DNA from: Echinococcus granulosus
Taxonomy: Eukaryota > Platyhelminthes > Cestoda > Cyclophyllidea > Taeniidae
DNA: 52,494 nucleotides
Assembly: GCF_000524195.1 (NCBI RefSeq)
Contig: NW_020170395.1
Coordinates: 148,196 to 200,689, forward strand
Direction: 5' to 3'
A program made the position numbers and the translations under genes. This document shows positions 12,638-25,300 of the stretch, in pieces. Position 1 is the first letter of the stretch. Every line of letters starts with the position of its first letter. The notes beneath the pieces were generated by a model. It saw only the letters and a program-made list of their open reading frames with translations. It was not told the DNA's origin and searched no databases.

Positions 12638-15241
12638 ATTGCGCTTGTAGCGGCCAGTGCGGCTGTGTACAAAAGTCTATTCTTATTTCTCTGCCTCTCT
12701 CTAATCCCCTAGTACTGAAAAGCAATCGGTTTTTTCGCTTCGGGGATTCCCGTCGTCAACACCACCAGAAGCAGCATCCGCATTTTTATGGCGCCAAACT
12801 CTGCCATGCCTCTTTCCACCACCTCCCTCTCTTCTGCTCGGGAAAGCAGCTTGTGCGTCTTGCGCAGGTCAGAATAGGCGCGTATGTACATTGTATATAT
12901 TATATCCTACTACTGCAACTACTACTATTATGTAACGTTGACCTTGTCCTTCTCCCCCTTTCTGCCTCTCCCACCATGTGTGCGCTCACACAAACAAAGG
13001 GTAATGACAGCTCTGATAGTGGGAGTTTTCAGGTATTGTTTGGAGTTGAATGTATGTCAAGGGGGAAAGCATATGAAAATTAATGGTAATAAAGGATAAT
13101 TTGGTTGCGGAGAGTAGTAAATTTCCTTGTGTCTGTTGCAGCGCAAGAGCAGTTCTACCCCCTGAATCTTGCTTAGGTGCTCCTATAACTAATTTTTCTT
13201 GAAGCTAGGGGGCCCTATAGGAACCCATCTTTATCAAACTCGAGGGAACAGAGATGGGTAAAAGTTCTCAAGATTCATCGAAATAGGAATCGTGCAGCTT
13301 CAGCCTTACATTTACCCCACAAGTTCAGATGGCTATCCCTTGTATTCAACATAGTAAAGAACGGAAACGTAACATGAATTGGTTGTACTCATTTGGGATC
13401 TATAAATTTGAGCTACTAATGGGACGATGGTACTTCATTCCGGCTACTTATGCATTACCTGGGACGTGGAACGCTGTCGCTGCTTGGTTTATGTGCTTCA
13501 ATAATCCACCATATTTTCTTGCATTCGGTGCACTAATTCCGTTTTCGGTACTGTAGCAATATGGCAGCACTAGACGGTGAAAGTGGTTATAATTAGCCCA
13601 GGGTTTTGGTGAGGTCATGGAATGGGAAAGCACACCGTTGAAGGGCATCAACGTAGTAGAAGTGATTGAGGTGCTGATGCTGAATAGATCCTGGAGTACC
13701 ACCAGAACCCTCTAGAGGACAACCACAATCCGCACTGTGTTAGATTTGGGAGGCTTAGAGGAACAGTTTATTCGATTAATTCCCTCTAAAATGGGCGAAT
13801 TGGTATCCATTTAATTTATGTTCTCAACTTTATTTTAAATGTTAGAAAGAGCAGGTACTTAAGAAGATAACATTGTGTGGCCGTCTTGTCTTTTCTTCCT
13901 CTTATTTCCGGTAGACAACATTGTGCACTCCCGAAACGGACGATTACGCAAATAGTCAAAATTTTATGAAGAAATGTGGGTTTGCATCCTCCTCAGTGCT
14001 AGCTGGCATTCCACTGGTCATAACTGATCTAACTCGCCTGCTTACTGCACAGGAGGGCTGATGCACAGCTCTCCCGTTTGTTAGCATCGCCCAGGTGAAC
14101 CCTCCAGGATTTGTTTCTTTGTTTGCTGGATTTTGAGGGCAAGTAGGCCCCCTCCTCATGCCAACAAGTGGTACATCCTTATAAATGTGTAGTTTATTGC
14201 AGTGAGCCGCAGTTGGCTAGCTGATATTTTAGTGAAATAATGCTTATCACTTGAAATTCATCCTTGCTTCAAGGTGTACTCAGGGTGATGAAACAGGCTT
14301 ATAGAGATGTGCTAGATCCCCCCTTCGGGAGATGCTAGATTGGCTCGTCAAGCAACAAGCCTGGGCGCTCGCGCCTGAGGTTAAAAATCTGCCTTATCCC
14401 CTCTTTCAGTCACAGTAAGTCCGTTAAAAAGTTGACTCAACACTTCACTGTTCGTCTGGTGCTTACTTCGTGGCTGGTAAGCATTTTGAATGGTGAAAGG
14501 CCGGTGAAAGTACGGACCGCAGCTCCGTACGCAAATGAGATTTCAAAATACAGGAAGTAGCCTCAGCGGTTATAGTGACATAGAATAGTAGTGTGCAAGG
14601 CCACCACCATAACGCGTGAATGTTCTGTTTGCGTTACCCTTTAAGAGCGCCCTCATCACAGTAATAGTGCAGCCCGGTACGTAGTCGGTGTTTACTTCTC
14701 ACAATCCTTAATCACTTGTTACGCACAATAAGACTGAAACTCAAACGGCGATTTCTGCCGCCTTCGTAAGACTATTTCTCACAAGTACTCCAGCTTCAGC
14801 AACCCATGCATTCAACATCACACCACAATCAGTTCTCTACTCTGGTAAAATGTAACTTTCCCATATAATTGGCAACGCCGATGATGTGGATAAGACGACG
14901 TCACAGCCACGAGTCGCACCACATAAGCACTCCCCCGTTGCTTAATTCTTGCATAGGCGGCACGGAGCTCTGGTGACAAACTCTCCACATGCTGACAACA
15001 AAGCCACTTCCGGACTTGTGCAACTTATAGCGTCTTCCAGAAAACATGAACATTATATGTAGTAGAGGCAGTGCGTTGGAGCTCACCTTCACACCCGCGT
15101 TGAGTGATGCATCGAATAAGAGCCAGATGTCTAACTGAACCAACTGGTTACTCTAGGAGAAAGTCAAAAATCGGCAGAGAATAAAAATACACGAGACACG
15201 TTCCAACCACGATGAAAATGATTGGAAGTGTGAATGTGCAA
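12638..15241. other. Notch 3' UTR and tail-to-tail intergenic spacer
   Basis: The first ~450 nt are a C/T-rich presumptive 3' UTR of Notch. From about 13100 to the capping-enzyme polyadenylation signal there are only short open frames, none recognisable. The stretch at about 14290-14420 (CCCCCCTTCGGG and a GC-rich block) looks different from its surroundings and may be a repeat copy, but I cannot assign it. Notch and the capping enzyme converge here. Confidence 0.5.
13088..13093 (+). terminator. Probable Notch polyadenylation signal AATAAA
   Basis: A canonical AATAAA lies about 450 nt after the Notch stop codon, at the end of a pyrimidine-rich stretch without coding potential. It is the first such hexamer downstream of the gene on this strand that I noticed. 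Placement is inferred from motif and position only. Confidence 0.45.
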
Positions 15242-15247
15242 TTTTAT
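15242..15247 (-). terminator. Polyadenylation signal of the capping-enzyme gene
   Basis: TTTATT on the plus strand reads AATAAA on the minus strand, about 30 nt past the stop codon of the capping-enzyme gene (15276-15278). The spacing implies a very short 3' UTR. Confidence 0.6.
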
Positions 15248-15275
15248 TTACAAGATGCAGTGGGTCGACAGGGAA

Positions 15276-18200
15276 CTAGGGGATAGGAGCATCGCGGGAA
15301 GTGCCAGGCACTGCACCTTCCTGCCTCGCAAGCCCCTCCTTTTCGCGCATGCAGGCTTGACGCTGCATGGAAACCAATCTGATCACGTCATCCGCTTTCA
15401 CGGGATACAGGATACTCTCCATTATCACTGTAACAGAAAAGAAAACGTTGGTCTCATATGGGACCGCTCAGACAGGATAGAGGAAGCGAGACTCACGCCG
15501 GCCGACGGAGAGATGATTGGGCTCGGTCTTGTCGGTACGCACCCGCAGCACCTTCCAACCCTGGATGGTGGGGTCCACATAGCACTCCACAATCTTACCA
15601 TTGAGGTCCTGGTCCTGCGAGGTCACACGCGCCAAATGTGCGCTTGGCACCGAGGAGCCGCTCAAATACAACTCCCCCACATACCGGCTCACCTCTCTGA
15701 ACACGAAAAGCACAGTAACAACCACTTTAGGCTCCTATAATTCTTAAATTCCTACGCTTTGACAAAGAAATGTGCACTAATACACAAACACGAAGCGGAT
15801 TTGTAAACAATAGTCAGATTCTGTGAAAATAGAATCAGAAACAGATACAGATTTACTTAATGTGTGCCAAATGGGCACAAATATTTGGCATCAAGTTTTG
15901 ATTGGCGATCGATGTAAAGCCAAGTGTCCTAAATGGGTCTCGTTATTTGGAGGAAGCTTGATTCCTCGACATATTGTTTATTAAAAGTAGTTCATCCCTA
16001 CTTATGACGAGACAAAAAGTATAAATTCAGACCATCCGGTGGTAAAATAGGTGGCCTCCTAAAAGCAGCCAAATATGATCTCGTTTGCTCCGCAGCTGCT
16101 TAAGAGAAATACAGCGTTACTATTTCTAAAAGTAAGCGTCAGGTGCACAGTTATGGGATTTAATAATGACCAAAGTCTACGAGAGACCACTGCATATTAC
16201 AAGGAAGCAAAATTCAGCATAGATGCAATTTAGAAAACATTCTAAATTTGGAGGAGGTAAAGGCTTGAATACTATACAAAGTAAAAACAGCCAGAAAGGT
16301 CTTCCTATTTTGTTTGGCCGAAGAAGACAAAGAAGACTTCTACTGAAACTAATTCGGGAGACATTGGTAGCAGCGGGGTGAGACACTTTCCAATGCCTTT
16401 GAATCCGTGGCGGATGCCTCCTCTTCAATGGTGCAAAACACTTAAATGAACTGACTTGCTATGATATGGGAAAGGTACCTACTGCGAGATCCATTCAAAA
16501 TCCAACAATCACCACCAACTGATCGGCGACTACCCAAACCACAAGTTTTGCGCTACAGTACTGAACAAATTAGTATGATCCAAATGGAATGCTCCTGATG
16601 AGCGCATTCCAGAAGCCTGGCCCCTCCGCTGTAAGGATTTAGACATAACCCTCATAGATGGCTAAATGGTATCCAAATGATAATGAAGAGTAAGATAGGA
16701 AAGAAATCAGGACGATAGGGGAACCAATAACACACTTGTACAAAATTCACATATTGTTGAGGACCGAGAGCCGTGTAGCCCATAACTTCGTCATCAGTAA
16801 CTCATGTGCCAGCAAACTACAAGTTTTCTAGGGAGAAAAAAACTAGCAATGCCTTCGCATAAATCTTCAATCTGCAAAAGCTTCACGAATGGTTCAACCA
16901 TAGGAAAACCAGAAACGCACGCAAGCGCAGTGTGAAAGTGGATGCGACAGCGAAAGTCAATGGTATTCAATTCCGGCGGTTTCCACTTCAGCGTCTCATT
17001 GCAGGTACCCAACACGTAGGCGTCCTGTGGTCCTGCTGGCTGGAAGATCAATCCATCAGTCTCATGCTGCAACTCTTCTCGGTTAGGAATGATAAGCTGT
17101 GGGTGGGGGGGGGGGGGGAAATACAAGAGTAAGCAATGCTGCAAATATCTTAGATACCACACTCGCCTCGCCAAATACTTTATTCGTCAAAGCTTTGAGC
17201 TGCCTGCACACCAGCTACTGCAGTTCCATAAATATGAAAAATTCAAATAAGGCGAGTTTCAATGAAATAGAAAGTTCCGGAAGCAATTTCGTTTCTATTG
17301 AGCTCCACCTCCACGAGGATTGAGGTAAACACGACCAAAACACAAATCCGCTAACTGATAAACCGCGAAAGAACCACTATTGAATCCTACTCGAATTGGA
17401 ATCGCCTATTGGGACGGGAATTAGCAAACACATTCACGGTTTCCAGCTGAAAATTGTACTTGAGGACCCCATTTTACTTCTCAACAGTTTTACGGTGTAA
17501 AAAAACCTAATGAAACCTAGACTTCCAGAAACGACTATCGGAAAGAAACTTCTAAAGCACTCGAACTACGCGCCATGCATTAGGCAGCCGTATACATTGA
17601 TTCTGTTCAAGCACAGATAAAATTAAAAATCAAAAAGCCGTCTCCTACTTGTACTACTTCTAATAAACTGCCTGTCAAGCTCACCTTGGGAACATAACCC
17701 AACGGGTAAAAGATTTTCTTTCGCACAGAGAACGTCTGTTTGGTGAAATTTACCAACTCCTTGTGCCCTGCATCATTCCTGGGCCGAATGATGAACCTCT
17801 CAATATAATTTAATCGACTCGCGAATGGCTCCCTGCCACAAGGATAGCCCTGGATTACCACGGCATCGAAGACCAGGAACTTAATCGGCCTATCGGGAGT
17901 GTTATCGAAGGCCACGAGCTCACCGTCCAACAGGGTGTTCACCAGATGCCCGCCTGGTTCGGTCATGAAATCAGATGGAGCAGTATTGTTCTGCCGGGCC
18001 TTCAACGCCTTCTGTAACCACGAAACCGTGGGGAACTCTAAGCACCCCACCTTGTAGACAAAATTGCCCCGATCGATGAGATAGACTCGCCGAGGACCGT
18101 GAATGAGCATGAGATAACGAGTCCCATCTGACTTGTAGGTCACCACATAGGGGTTGTCTACAATGAGACGAGCGTTGCGACGAGTCATGGAGACGGGTTG

Positions 18201-20006
18201 GCTGCCACGAAAACGGAGTGTAGAATCACAGTTAAGCGGGAGACTGAGGGGCTCGCGGCGGATGACCTCAGAAAGACTGGAGACGGGAGGATGCAGAGGT
18301 TCTTGGTCTGTACCCTCGCTGCGAAGCCAAACACCGCCCAGCTTGATGAGGTAGTCGACTACGGTGCGGACGAGATGTGCTTCCTCGGAGGCCTGATCGA
18401 GGGTTTCCACGTCTATCACATCCTCCATCAGCTTGGGTTGGCCTGGCGGTGTTGGCGGCAGGCGCGTAGTGAAGGTAGAGTTGGAAGAGACGGAGACTAT
18501 ACCGTCTTCGTTACCGCTACCAGCGGTGATATCCTCACCATCATTTCCGTCGTCGACGTCATTATTGTGTTTTTGTGGACCATCTGGATGTTTGCGCTTC
18601 CTCGAAGGTGCAGAAGAGTAGGCACTTTCAAAGGTTTCTTCTAAATTAAAACACCGGAATAGCAGGACATTCTTTACCAATTACACTATCCTCACGTTAA
18701 CAGAGGGGTACAATGTGACGCTGTATTTCATTAAACAACTTTCTTCACCAGTTAAATTTACCTTAATAATAAGACATTGTGAAATCTTCTATGCCAATTG
18801 GTAGGTTGAACAAGACAAAACATGATTGAAGTGACCAGATAACATCCTCGATGAAAAATTCCGTTTTAAAATGATTATTTCCAAATGACTTCACACAACA
18901 CAATGGCTCCACCTGCTTCAAATGAGGCTGCCAACTAAAAGCCTCATTTTTTCCGGAATAAAAACATTGTTTTGCTATGCGTATGAAGTGGTATTTAAAA
19001 ATCACCAGCAAACTCCCGCGTTTAAATATAACCGAAGTGTCACAAAGGGGCAAGTGGATGAGTACAATTTTAAAAAATGTCAAACTCGAAAAATGGGTTC
19101 CATCAAAGCTGCCAAAGGCAGCATAGGTAATGTTTATTAGTAAGCAGAAATTACGTTTCAGTAGCAAATTTTACGGTCGAATGAAAAGAAGTCTTACCAT
19201 AGCACCAGTCAGGGAGTTCCGGGGCAGGAGGACAATCGTCAGGATCATCGAATCGTTTGTAAAGCTCCATGAGATAGTCCGCCTTGTAGATCCCCGGAGG
19301 GCGAGCATCTGAAAATAGCTTCAGAGCAAGTTCCAAACTAGATGGAAAGAGATAGATACAAAACAAGCATTTAAGACTTATCACCAAAATAGCAGTATAA
19401 CCATCGACGCGTGAACTCGCCTGTAGTTGCATTCGAGAACAAGGTAAGCCACAATCATAAAGCCCGTTCGATTGAAGCCGTGAGTGCAATGAACGCCAAT
19501 CTTTTTTCCATTTTCCTTGTTCTTTGACACGAAATTGTTCACTACGCCAATGAAAAGATTCACCTGTTCTTCTGTCGGACACTCCTCGTTGCCCTTACAA
19601 GCAATTTTCACATAAGCGCAACCGTGCTCCTCTATCTCTTTCCGATGGTAAAAGCGGGTGGATTTGGTAAGATCAAAGACAAGACCAAGCTGGTACTAAA
19701 TTAGTGGGAAAAAACAGCGTAATTAGTGGGTTCTGGAGGCATTATTGCATCTTCCGAATAAACTGATATAAGTTTTCAACAGTACTACGCAGTGATAAGT
19801 GCAGACCAATGACCAAATAAGAGACTAACCGGTTTGATATAATCGAACAGACTGTCTGGATCAAAAATTTCATCGGAAGGAATGAAGTCGGTGTACTTAT
19901 GATCAAGAGGAGTTTTGAAAGGAATAAACAGATCAACGAGAAGGCCTCCCACACGAGGGCACTTTAGCCATCTCGGAGGGAAGAAGAGACCTCGGCGGGT
20001 ACTCAT
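15276..20006 (-). CDS. RNGTT: mRNA capping enzyme (RNA 5'-triphosphatase / guanylyltransferase)
   Basis: Bifunctional nuclear enzyme that removes the gamma phosphate of nascent pre-mRNA and transfers GMP to make the cap. Exons in transcript order: 20006-19830, 19695-19421, 19337-19198, 18640-17685, 17096-16921, 15696-15497, 15427-15276; 2076 nt, 691 aa, in frame throughout. The N-terminal cysteine-phosphatase-like triphosphatase has PPRWLKCPR at the start and [10 protein letters not shown] with the nucleophile near Cys129. A linker of roughly 120 residues follows, with SRKRKHPDG (possible nuclear signal) and an acidic stretch. The guanylyltransferase has motif I YKSDGTR (Lys near 367), motif III VYLIDR, motif IV LLDGE, motif V TDGLIFQP, then LKWKPP, and RTDK as motif VI. 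It is about 95 residues longer than the human enzyme, mostly in the linker. The intron 19338-19420 uses a GC donor. A TAG acceptor-like site lies 3 nt before the ATG, compatible with trans-splicing. The family assignment is secure. Confidence 0.96.
17105..17118. repeat. Poly-G run (poly-C on the gene strand) beside a splice acceptor
   Basis: A run of about 14 G on the plus strand is the poly-C part of the polypyrimidine tract just before the acceptor of capping-enzyme exon 5 (exon begins at 17096). It is a homopolymer likely to vary in length and to be error-prone in sequencing. Confidence 0.85.
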
Positions 20007-20009
20007 ATT

Positions 20010-20012
20010 CTA
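20010..20012 (-). promoter_or_regulatory. Acceptor-like TAG just before the capping-enzyme start codon
   Basis: On the minus strand a T-rich tract ends in ATAG and is followed after three bases by the ATG at 20006. This arrangement resembles a trans-splice or 5' UTR splice acceptor. A leader that ended in ATG would be in frame with the gene (Met-Asn-Met-Ser). That flatworm spliced leaders end in AUG is established; use of this site is inferred. Confidence 0.35.
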
Positions 20013-22388
20013 TAAAAAACAATGAATAATACAAAAATATGCAGTACTCCAACTACTTATTTATCTCTTTGTTTCGATTTCAAGGAAAATTAAAGTTCCG
20101 CCTTCGTACTTCCGCTAGGCAGCATGGCATCTGGTCCACGCTAGTAGCTCTTCGAATCTTCTGTACTTCTATCATACAGATTCTGCCCCCGACATTGTCT
20201 ATTTTCGACATTAAGGTAGTGCCGGAGCGATACAAACGCATGTGATTAAGTATCAGTATTCCACAACTTTAGTACTGATCTAATGCAAAATACTGCATAA
20301 TCCAACGTGAAAACAGAGAATTACTGCGGTTCCTTACTGCGGGCTTCCCATCTGTGATATATGCAGACACATACACAAGAAGAAGCAGTAGGTCAACCAA
20401 ATTATCAGTTAAATCGATGTTAACAAGTTGATGCAACAACACTAGCAAAAAGGCACAACCTGAATGGAATTTCGCTACAATCCCATGAATAGTGATGAAA
20501 CAAAACAAATAAGGATTATCATACAGCACAAAGGGACGCGATATCCACTACGCAATCTTTTTAATTCATTAATCTCCTCTGTGAAAACATCAGACCAAAC
20601 ACCCCAAGCATAAAGACGCGAAAAAAAATAAACACTTACCAAACGCCACTTCCCAAACAATCCGCCGCTACTTGTTTTAAGTCGCGTACCAGATTATTTA
20701 CAACAACTTACTGTACATTTACCGTTTAAGATACCTGCACTGCATCTAAAAAAAACCTTAGAAAATTATCCCTATTTATTCTTTTAGTTTGATGTTTCAA
20801 AATTTATCTTTTCTAAAATTCTGTTTTCCTAAAAGCGTAGATTGTTATAATTGGTGAGTAATCATGACAGAGGACGCAAGAACTACCTAGAATATTTTGA
20901 CTTTACGCAAAAAATGTATGTGGGTCTTACCGTACCGTGCAGCAGCCACATCAGTGAATTTCGGGAACTACAATCTATGAATCAATTCCCAAAGCTTTTC
21001 ATTCTCACCACCTAATTTTACAAACATCTCAGAGAGTAGTGCGGGCCACTACCCCCCACAGGTAGATGGTAGCTGACATCCGTAATGGCGTCGCACCCAA
21101 TCACTGGTAAAAGTCAATGCTGCCTACTTCAGTTATGAAGGCCCTAAGAACGAATACACCCTACCTCCCTCGAACTGGGAAATCCGCACAACTCACACCC
21201 CACCAAATCCTCCGCCTCCCATGTTCCGCTGCACCAGAACCTAGTCAGGCACACACCAGTCCCGTCGCCACCCACCTACGCGAAAATGACACAGCTGCAA
21301 TCAACCCCTTCGGTGCCATGAGCAAGTGACCCAGGTAGATACCGGCCCGAGGGACACAAGCCTCTACATCAGAAGAATTTGGTTTTACCTGGATGTGGTA
21401 AAAACTAATGTACATACACAAACGGGGCAGCATGATTGCAGTGGATCATGGCGACAGCAACGGTAGTGATAGCACGATCGAGTCTTCACACGGTTGGCAG
21501 TAGCGACGGTAAATAGCATTGGCAGCACTGGTAGCATTAGCAACAGTGGTAACAGTGATAGCGAAAGAGTTAGTATATGAACGGAGAGGACCTCAAGGGA
21601 GAGTTATTATACACAATGGAATTAGGTCAATCTCTACAAGCACACACACGCATGAAGGGGAGAGTGGAAGGAGAAACAGTGGACAAACCACACACGAATG
21701 CCAAGACAAGTGTTTCCAAGAATCCAGAACCACTGTCACGGGGTGTTTGTGCACATGCGCGCGCACGCATCCACTTTCCGTTTCCTCTTTGAGGAAGTCG
21801 TTAGAACAGGAAGAGTGAAAAGTGAAGCATCATCGTTTTCGTGTGAGAAAGAGAAGACCATGTACAAAAGGAGGACGAATGGAGGTAGGGTCCCCGTACG
21901 CGCGCGCGCAGACGCACATGTGCATGTGTGGACGTGGTAACAATTGGAATACTACAATATGAGCACTGATGGTAAAAGAGGAGCCGCTGATGCTGCTGGG
22001 ACGAAGAGGGATGAGATGTACAAATATGACGCGGGAAATTGTCGAAATAGGTGTGTGTGTGCGTTCACGTGCGTGCAGGAGCAAGCATGCGTTCTAGAAG
22101 GCAACTTGGGAGATGCATTGAAAGAAGACCAAGACCAAGAGGAGCTAGGAGCGGGCAATGAGTGGGCGGGTAGGGACAGATACACAGAGGTAGTGATTGC
22201 TGTTGTCGGAGACTTGAACGCTGCTGCTGCTTCTGCTGCATTTGAGAGGTGGTGGAAAGACGGCACAACGAGAGACAGGTGGAGAGCTGGTTGGATGGAA
22301 CGGACTCGTTCACCATGCACGAACACACGCACATATACGCATGGACACGGACAAACGAGGAGCCGAAGAGTGCACCGCTACACGGATT
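20013..22388. other. Spacer between the capping-enzyme 5' end and TBL1 3' end
   Basis: No confident gene. A minus-strand frame at 20475-20660 ends in a hydrophobic stretch but is not recognisable. Around 21060-21330 the sequence is C-rich and of different composition from the neighbouring AT-rich DNA. From 21450 to 22380 it is purine-rich with CG and CA alternations (for example the CGCGCG run near 21900). The TBL1 3' UTR must lie here, but I found no nearby polyadenylation hexamer. Confidence 0.4.
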
Positions 22389-25300
22389 CTATCGTCGCAG
22401 GTCCAGTACGACCACCTAAACGTAGCAGAAAAAAATTAAACCCATTAACTGGTGCACGAACACCCGCATGTAGGGCGCAACTGATTGACAATAGGCTGGG
22501 GTTAAGAGGTCTGTTCATCAGCAAATGAGAATTTAAGGTAATCCTATCAGAAATACAACCTACAGAGCCGTCAGAAGCACTGGCTCCCACTTTGTCCCCT
22601 CGGGAATTCCAACAAACCTCAAAGATGCCTCCTGTGCCTCGGTACGTGTTGATAGGCTCACCGGTCTGAAACGAAACAAAAAGGCGCTCAAACTCCTGTA
22701 CCACTGGCGCAGGTAAGGAGGTACCCAATTCTATTGCCAAGAGCCGTAAATGTAGAGGATTGCATCAGGTGGTGTTAGGCTACACGTGTAGCCTTACCGA
22801 AAACAGGCAGGTATAAATGCATGCACATACGTAAACACACACACACACACACACAAATAGGTAAACACATGCGTGTGCGAGTGATTGCATGTTCAAGAAC
22901 ACAAACTACCACAGATGCCATCGCATCAAAGGGTTGAAGGTTACCAGTGAAATGCCAAGTCACTTCAAAATCAACCATTGTTAACCCTTACTAGGAAAAC
23001 GCCAATCTTCAATCACCTGGTTACGACTGATTACGTTAAAAAGCCGTCTCCGATGCAACTACGGAAATTGCATTAGCGGGTTGACAACTACCCACCGGTT
23101 TTAAGTTTTGCACTATGGACAGCAACAGAATTTAAATTGGAGTGAAATTCCCAAACAAATACGCTTGATTAGGTGTCATTGAAAAAAAAACTAAAAAGCG
23201 ATCGACTTGCCAAATATGATAACAGTGGAATTACTTCCTAAACGCACATCTTTAAGGCGATTTACTAGTAAAAGCGAAACATGAGCATCACTGAATTCTG
23301 AGAGATCACAAGTTAACGAATTCGGAAGTATGTTCATGGTGAAATAATGTTATCATGCGGCTTTCGCATTTCAAGTTTAACTTAATTACACTTCATTAAA
23401 ATGATGAGGAATGTCGTAGTGTGATTACTGGGGTAGTCGAGAATGGGGGACACGCAGCGGTGTGGCAGCTCTTTTAGCCGTCAGCCCGGCAAGAACCGAC
23501 CTCCACTTCTGTGGTGAAGAGCTCTGCTCGCACCACCACAGCACTAGACTTTCAAACCTTCTATACACCTATAAAAATCCACATCCAGACCTGAGCATCC
23601 CATGACGCCGTTGGGAGTTCTCCACATGCGATAAGGCAGCTCATGGGTAGGATTCGCTACGGCAGCGGAAGTAGTTAGAAGTACCAATGAGACAAGCAGA
23701 TAAGGCTCTTTCAAAGAGGAAACAGAGGCAAACCAAACGAAAGATTTAATCTCTCAAGGGAAAGCCTGCTGAATCTACCAATGCCAACTATGCTAGTGCC
23801 CTCTCAGTCCTCCTGTACACACGAAATAAACCTACCTATACTGCGTTTCCAAGTCTAAGTGTATTGAATTGTTTGCATGATCAAGGTGCAGTGGAATAAG
23901 CGTCAAAACGGAGTGCAAAAAAGGAGAATGGCAACCAACTCAGTTGTCCCAGAACCGGGTCTGAGAGAAGAAGGATCCCACGGGAAGAGCAGCAAAGGCT
24001 CACAGACGCGCACAAACGCACACATGCAAGGGAGCTTAGCGGGGTAGAGGGCCCCAGAAGGCGCATGACTAACGAGCACGGTGAATGAATGACGCATAAT
24101 GCACGCGCGTGCGATGATTTATACACAATCACGCACACACACACGGAAAAAGGACGACGGTGTGGAGAGCGCGCAGCCGGGCGCAAGAGGAGGACGAGCC
24201 GGCCAGTGAGGCGAGCAAGCAGGTGAACACGATGTTGGTCACTTTCTCACATGAACGCACACGGCCAGGTGAAAAAGGAATGCTGGAAGGGAGGGTGGAG
24301 TAGAGGGGTGACTCACATCAACGTTCCAGATATGGACACACTGGTCGAAGGAGCCAGTGGCGAGGTAGCGCCCATCAGGACTGAAAGCCACACTGTAGAC
24401 GGGTTCCGTGTGCCGCTGCAACGTCTGCCGACACGTCCCCGTAGTCACATCCCACAGGCGCACTGTCGAATCGAAGCTCGCGCTGTAACAGACAGAGAAG
24501 CTAAGTCCCCATTTCAGTGGCACTCCCGCCCCTATTCACTAGGGCGCATAGATCGAGCAGTACACAGGACAAATCGACACTGATTACCATCAATAACAAT
24601 AGAGCACTTATACCTCGTTCACTTGACATTATTAGACGATGCTGACCAACATCTCGCATGGTGATCCGCAACACAAAAGAACAAGGGGCTGCTATTTTCA
24701 CTCTTACTCGAAAAATAGGGGCTGGTGGTGACTCACCGATAACCACAAGACTGAATAAACACACGGTGAGAGCCAGTGAAACAGCACAGTAAACCCGCAT
24801 GATTAGAATTGACCTTTGTTTATAGCCATGCTAATTCCATGGGGGTATGACACTGCCAAAGTAAACCAACCTTCCATCAACCACCTCCCGAGTCACTCAA
24901 CGCCCAGCTTGCGGCAGTCAAGACGGTGCACAAAACGCCAAGTTTAGAAACACTAGGCTGCCATTAGTTGGTGGAGGTGACTAAGCGCACACACACGTAC
25001 GCGACCTTGAGGGAGAAGGATGAGGGCGGCATGTCTGCAAGCTGCAACACCAGTGGGTCTAACTTAACCAGCCTTGGGAAGACATCGCTGTCTCGTTTGG
25101 ATGATAAATGAAGCGAGACTGCAAGCGGGTACGCGCATGCAGACGTGATGATGTTCCGAAGTCTAAAAGCCGTGCTGGGACCCAGTGAAGGTAATGTAAA
25201 GCATGCGGAAAAACAGTCGGCTGTATTTGATGCCTTGGGAGCGCGAAGCGTCATCGCCTAAAAATAACGCACGCACACACAGCAACAACGGCATAAACTT

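Noticed and set aside
14270..14420. GC-rich stretch with CCTTCGGG suggesting a structured RNA or SINE
   Set aside because: I could not fold a convincing structure or find a second copy by eye.
20475..20690. Small minus-strand frame with a hydrophobic C-terminal stretch, resembling a tail-anchored protein
   Set aside because: No upstream start codon or matching exon could be found, and resemblance to small membrane proteins such as Sec61 beta was too weak.
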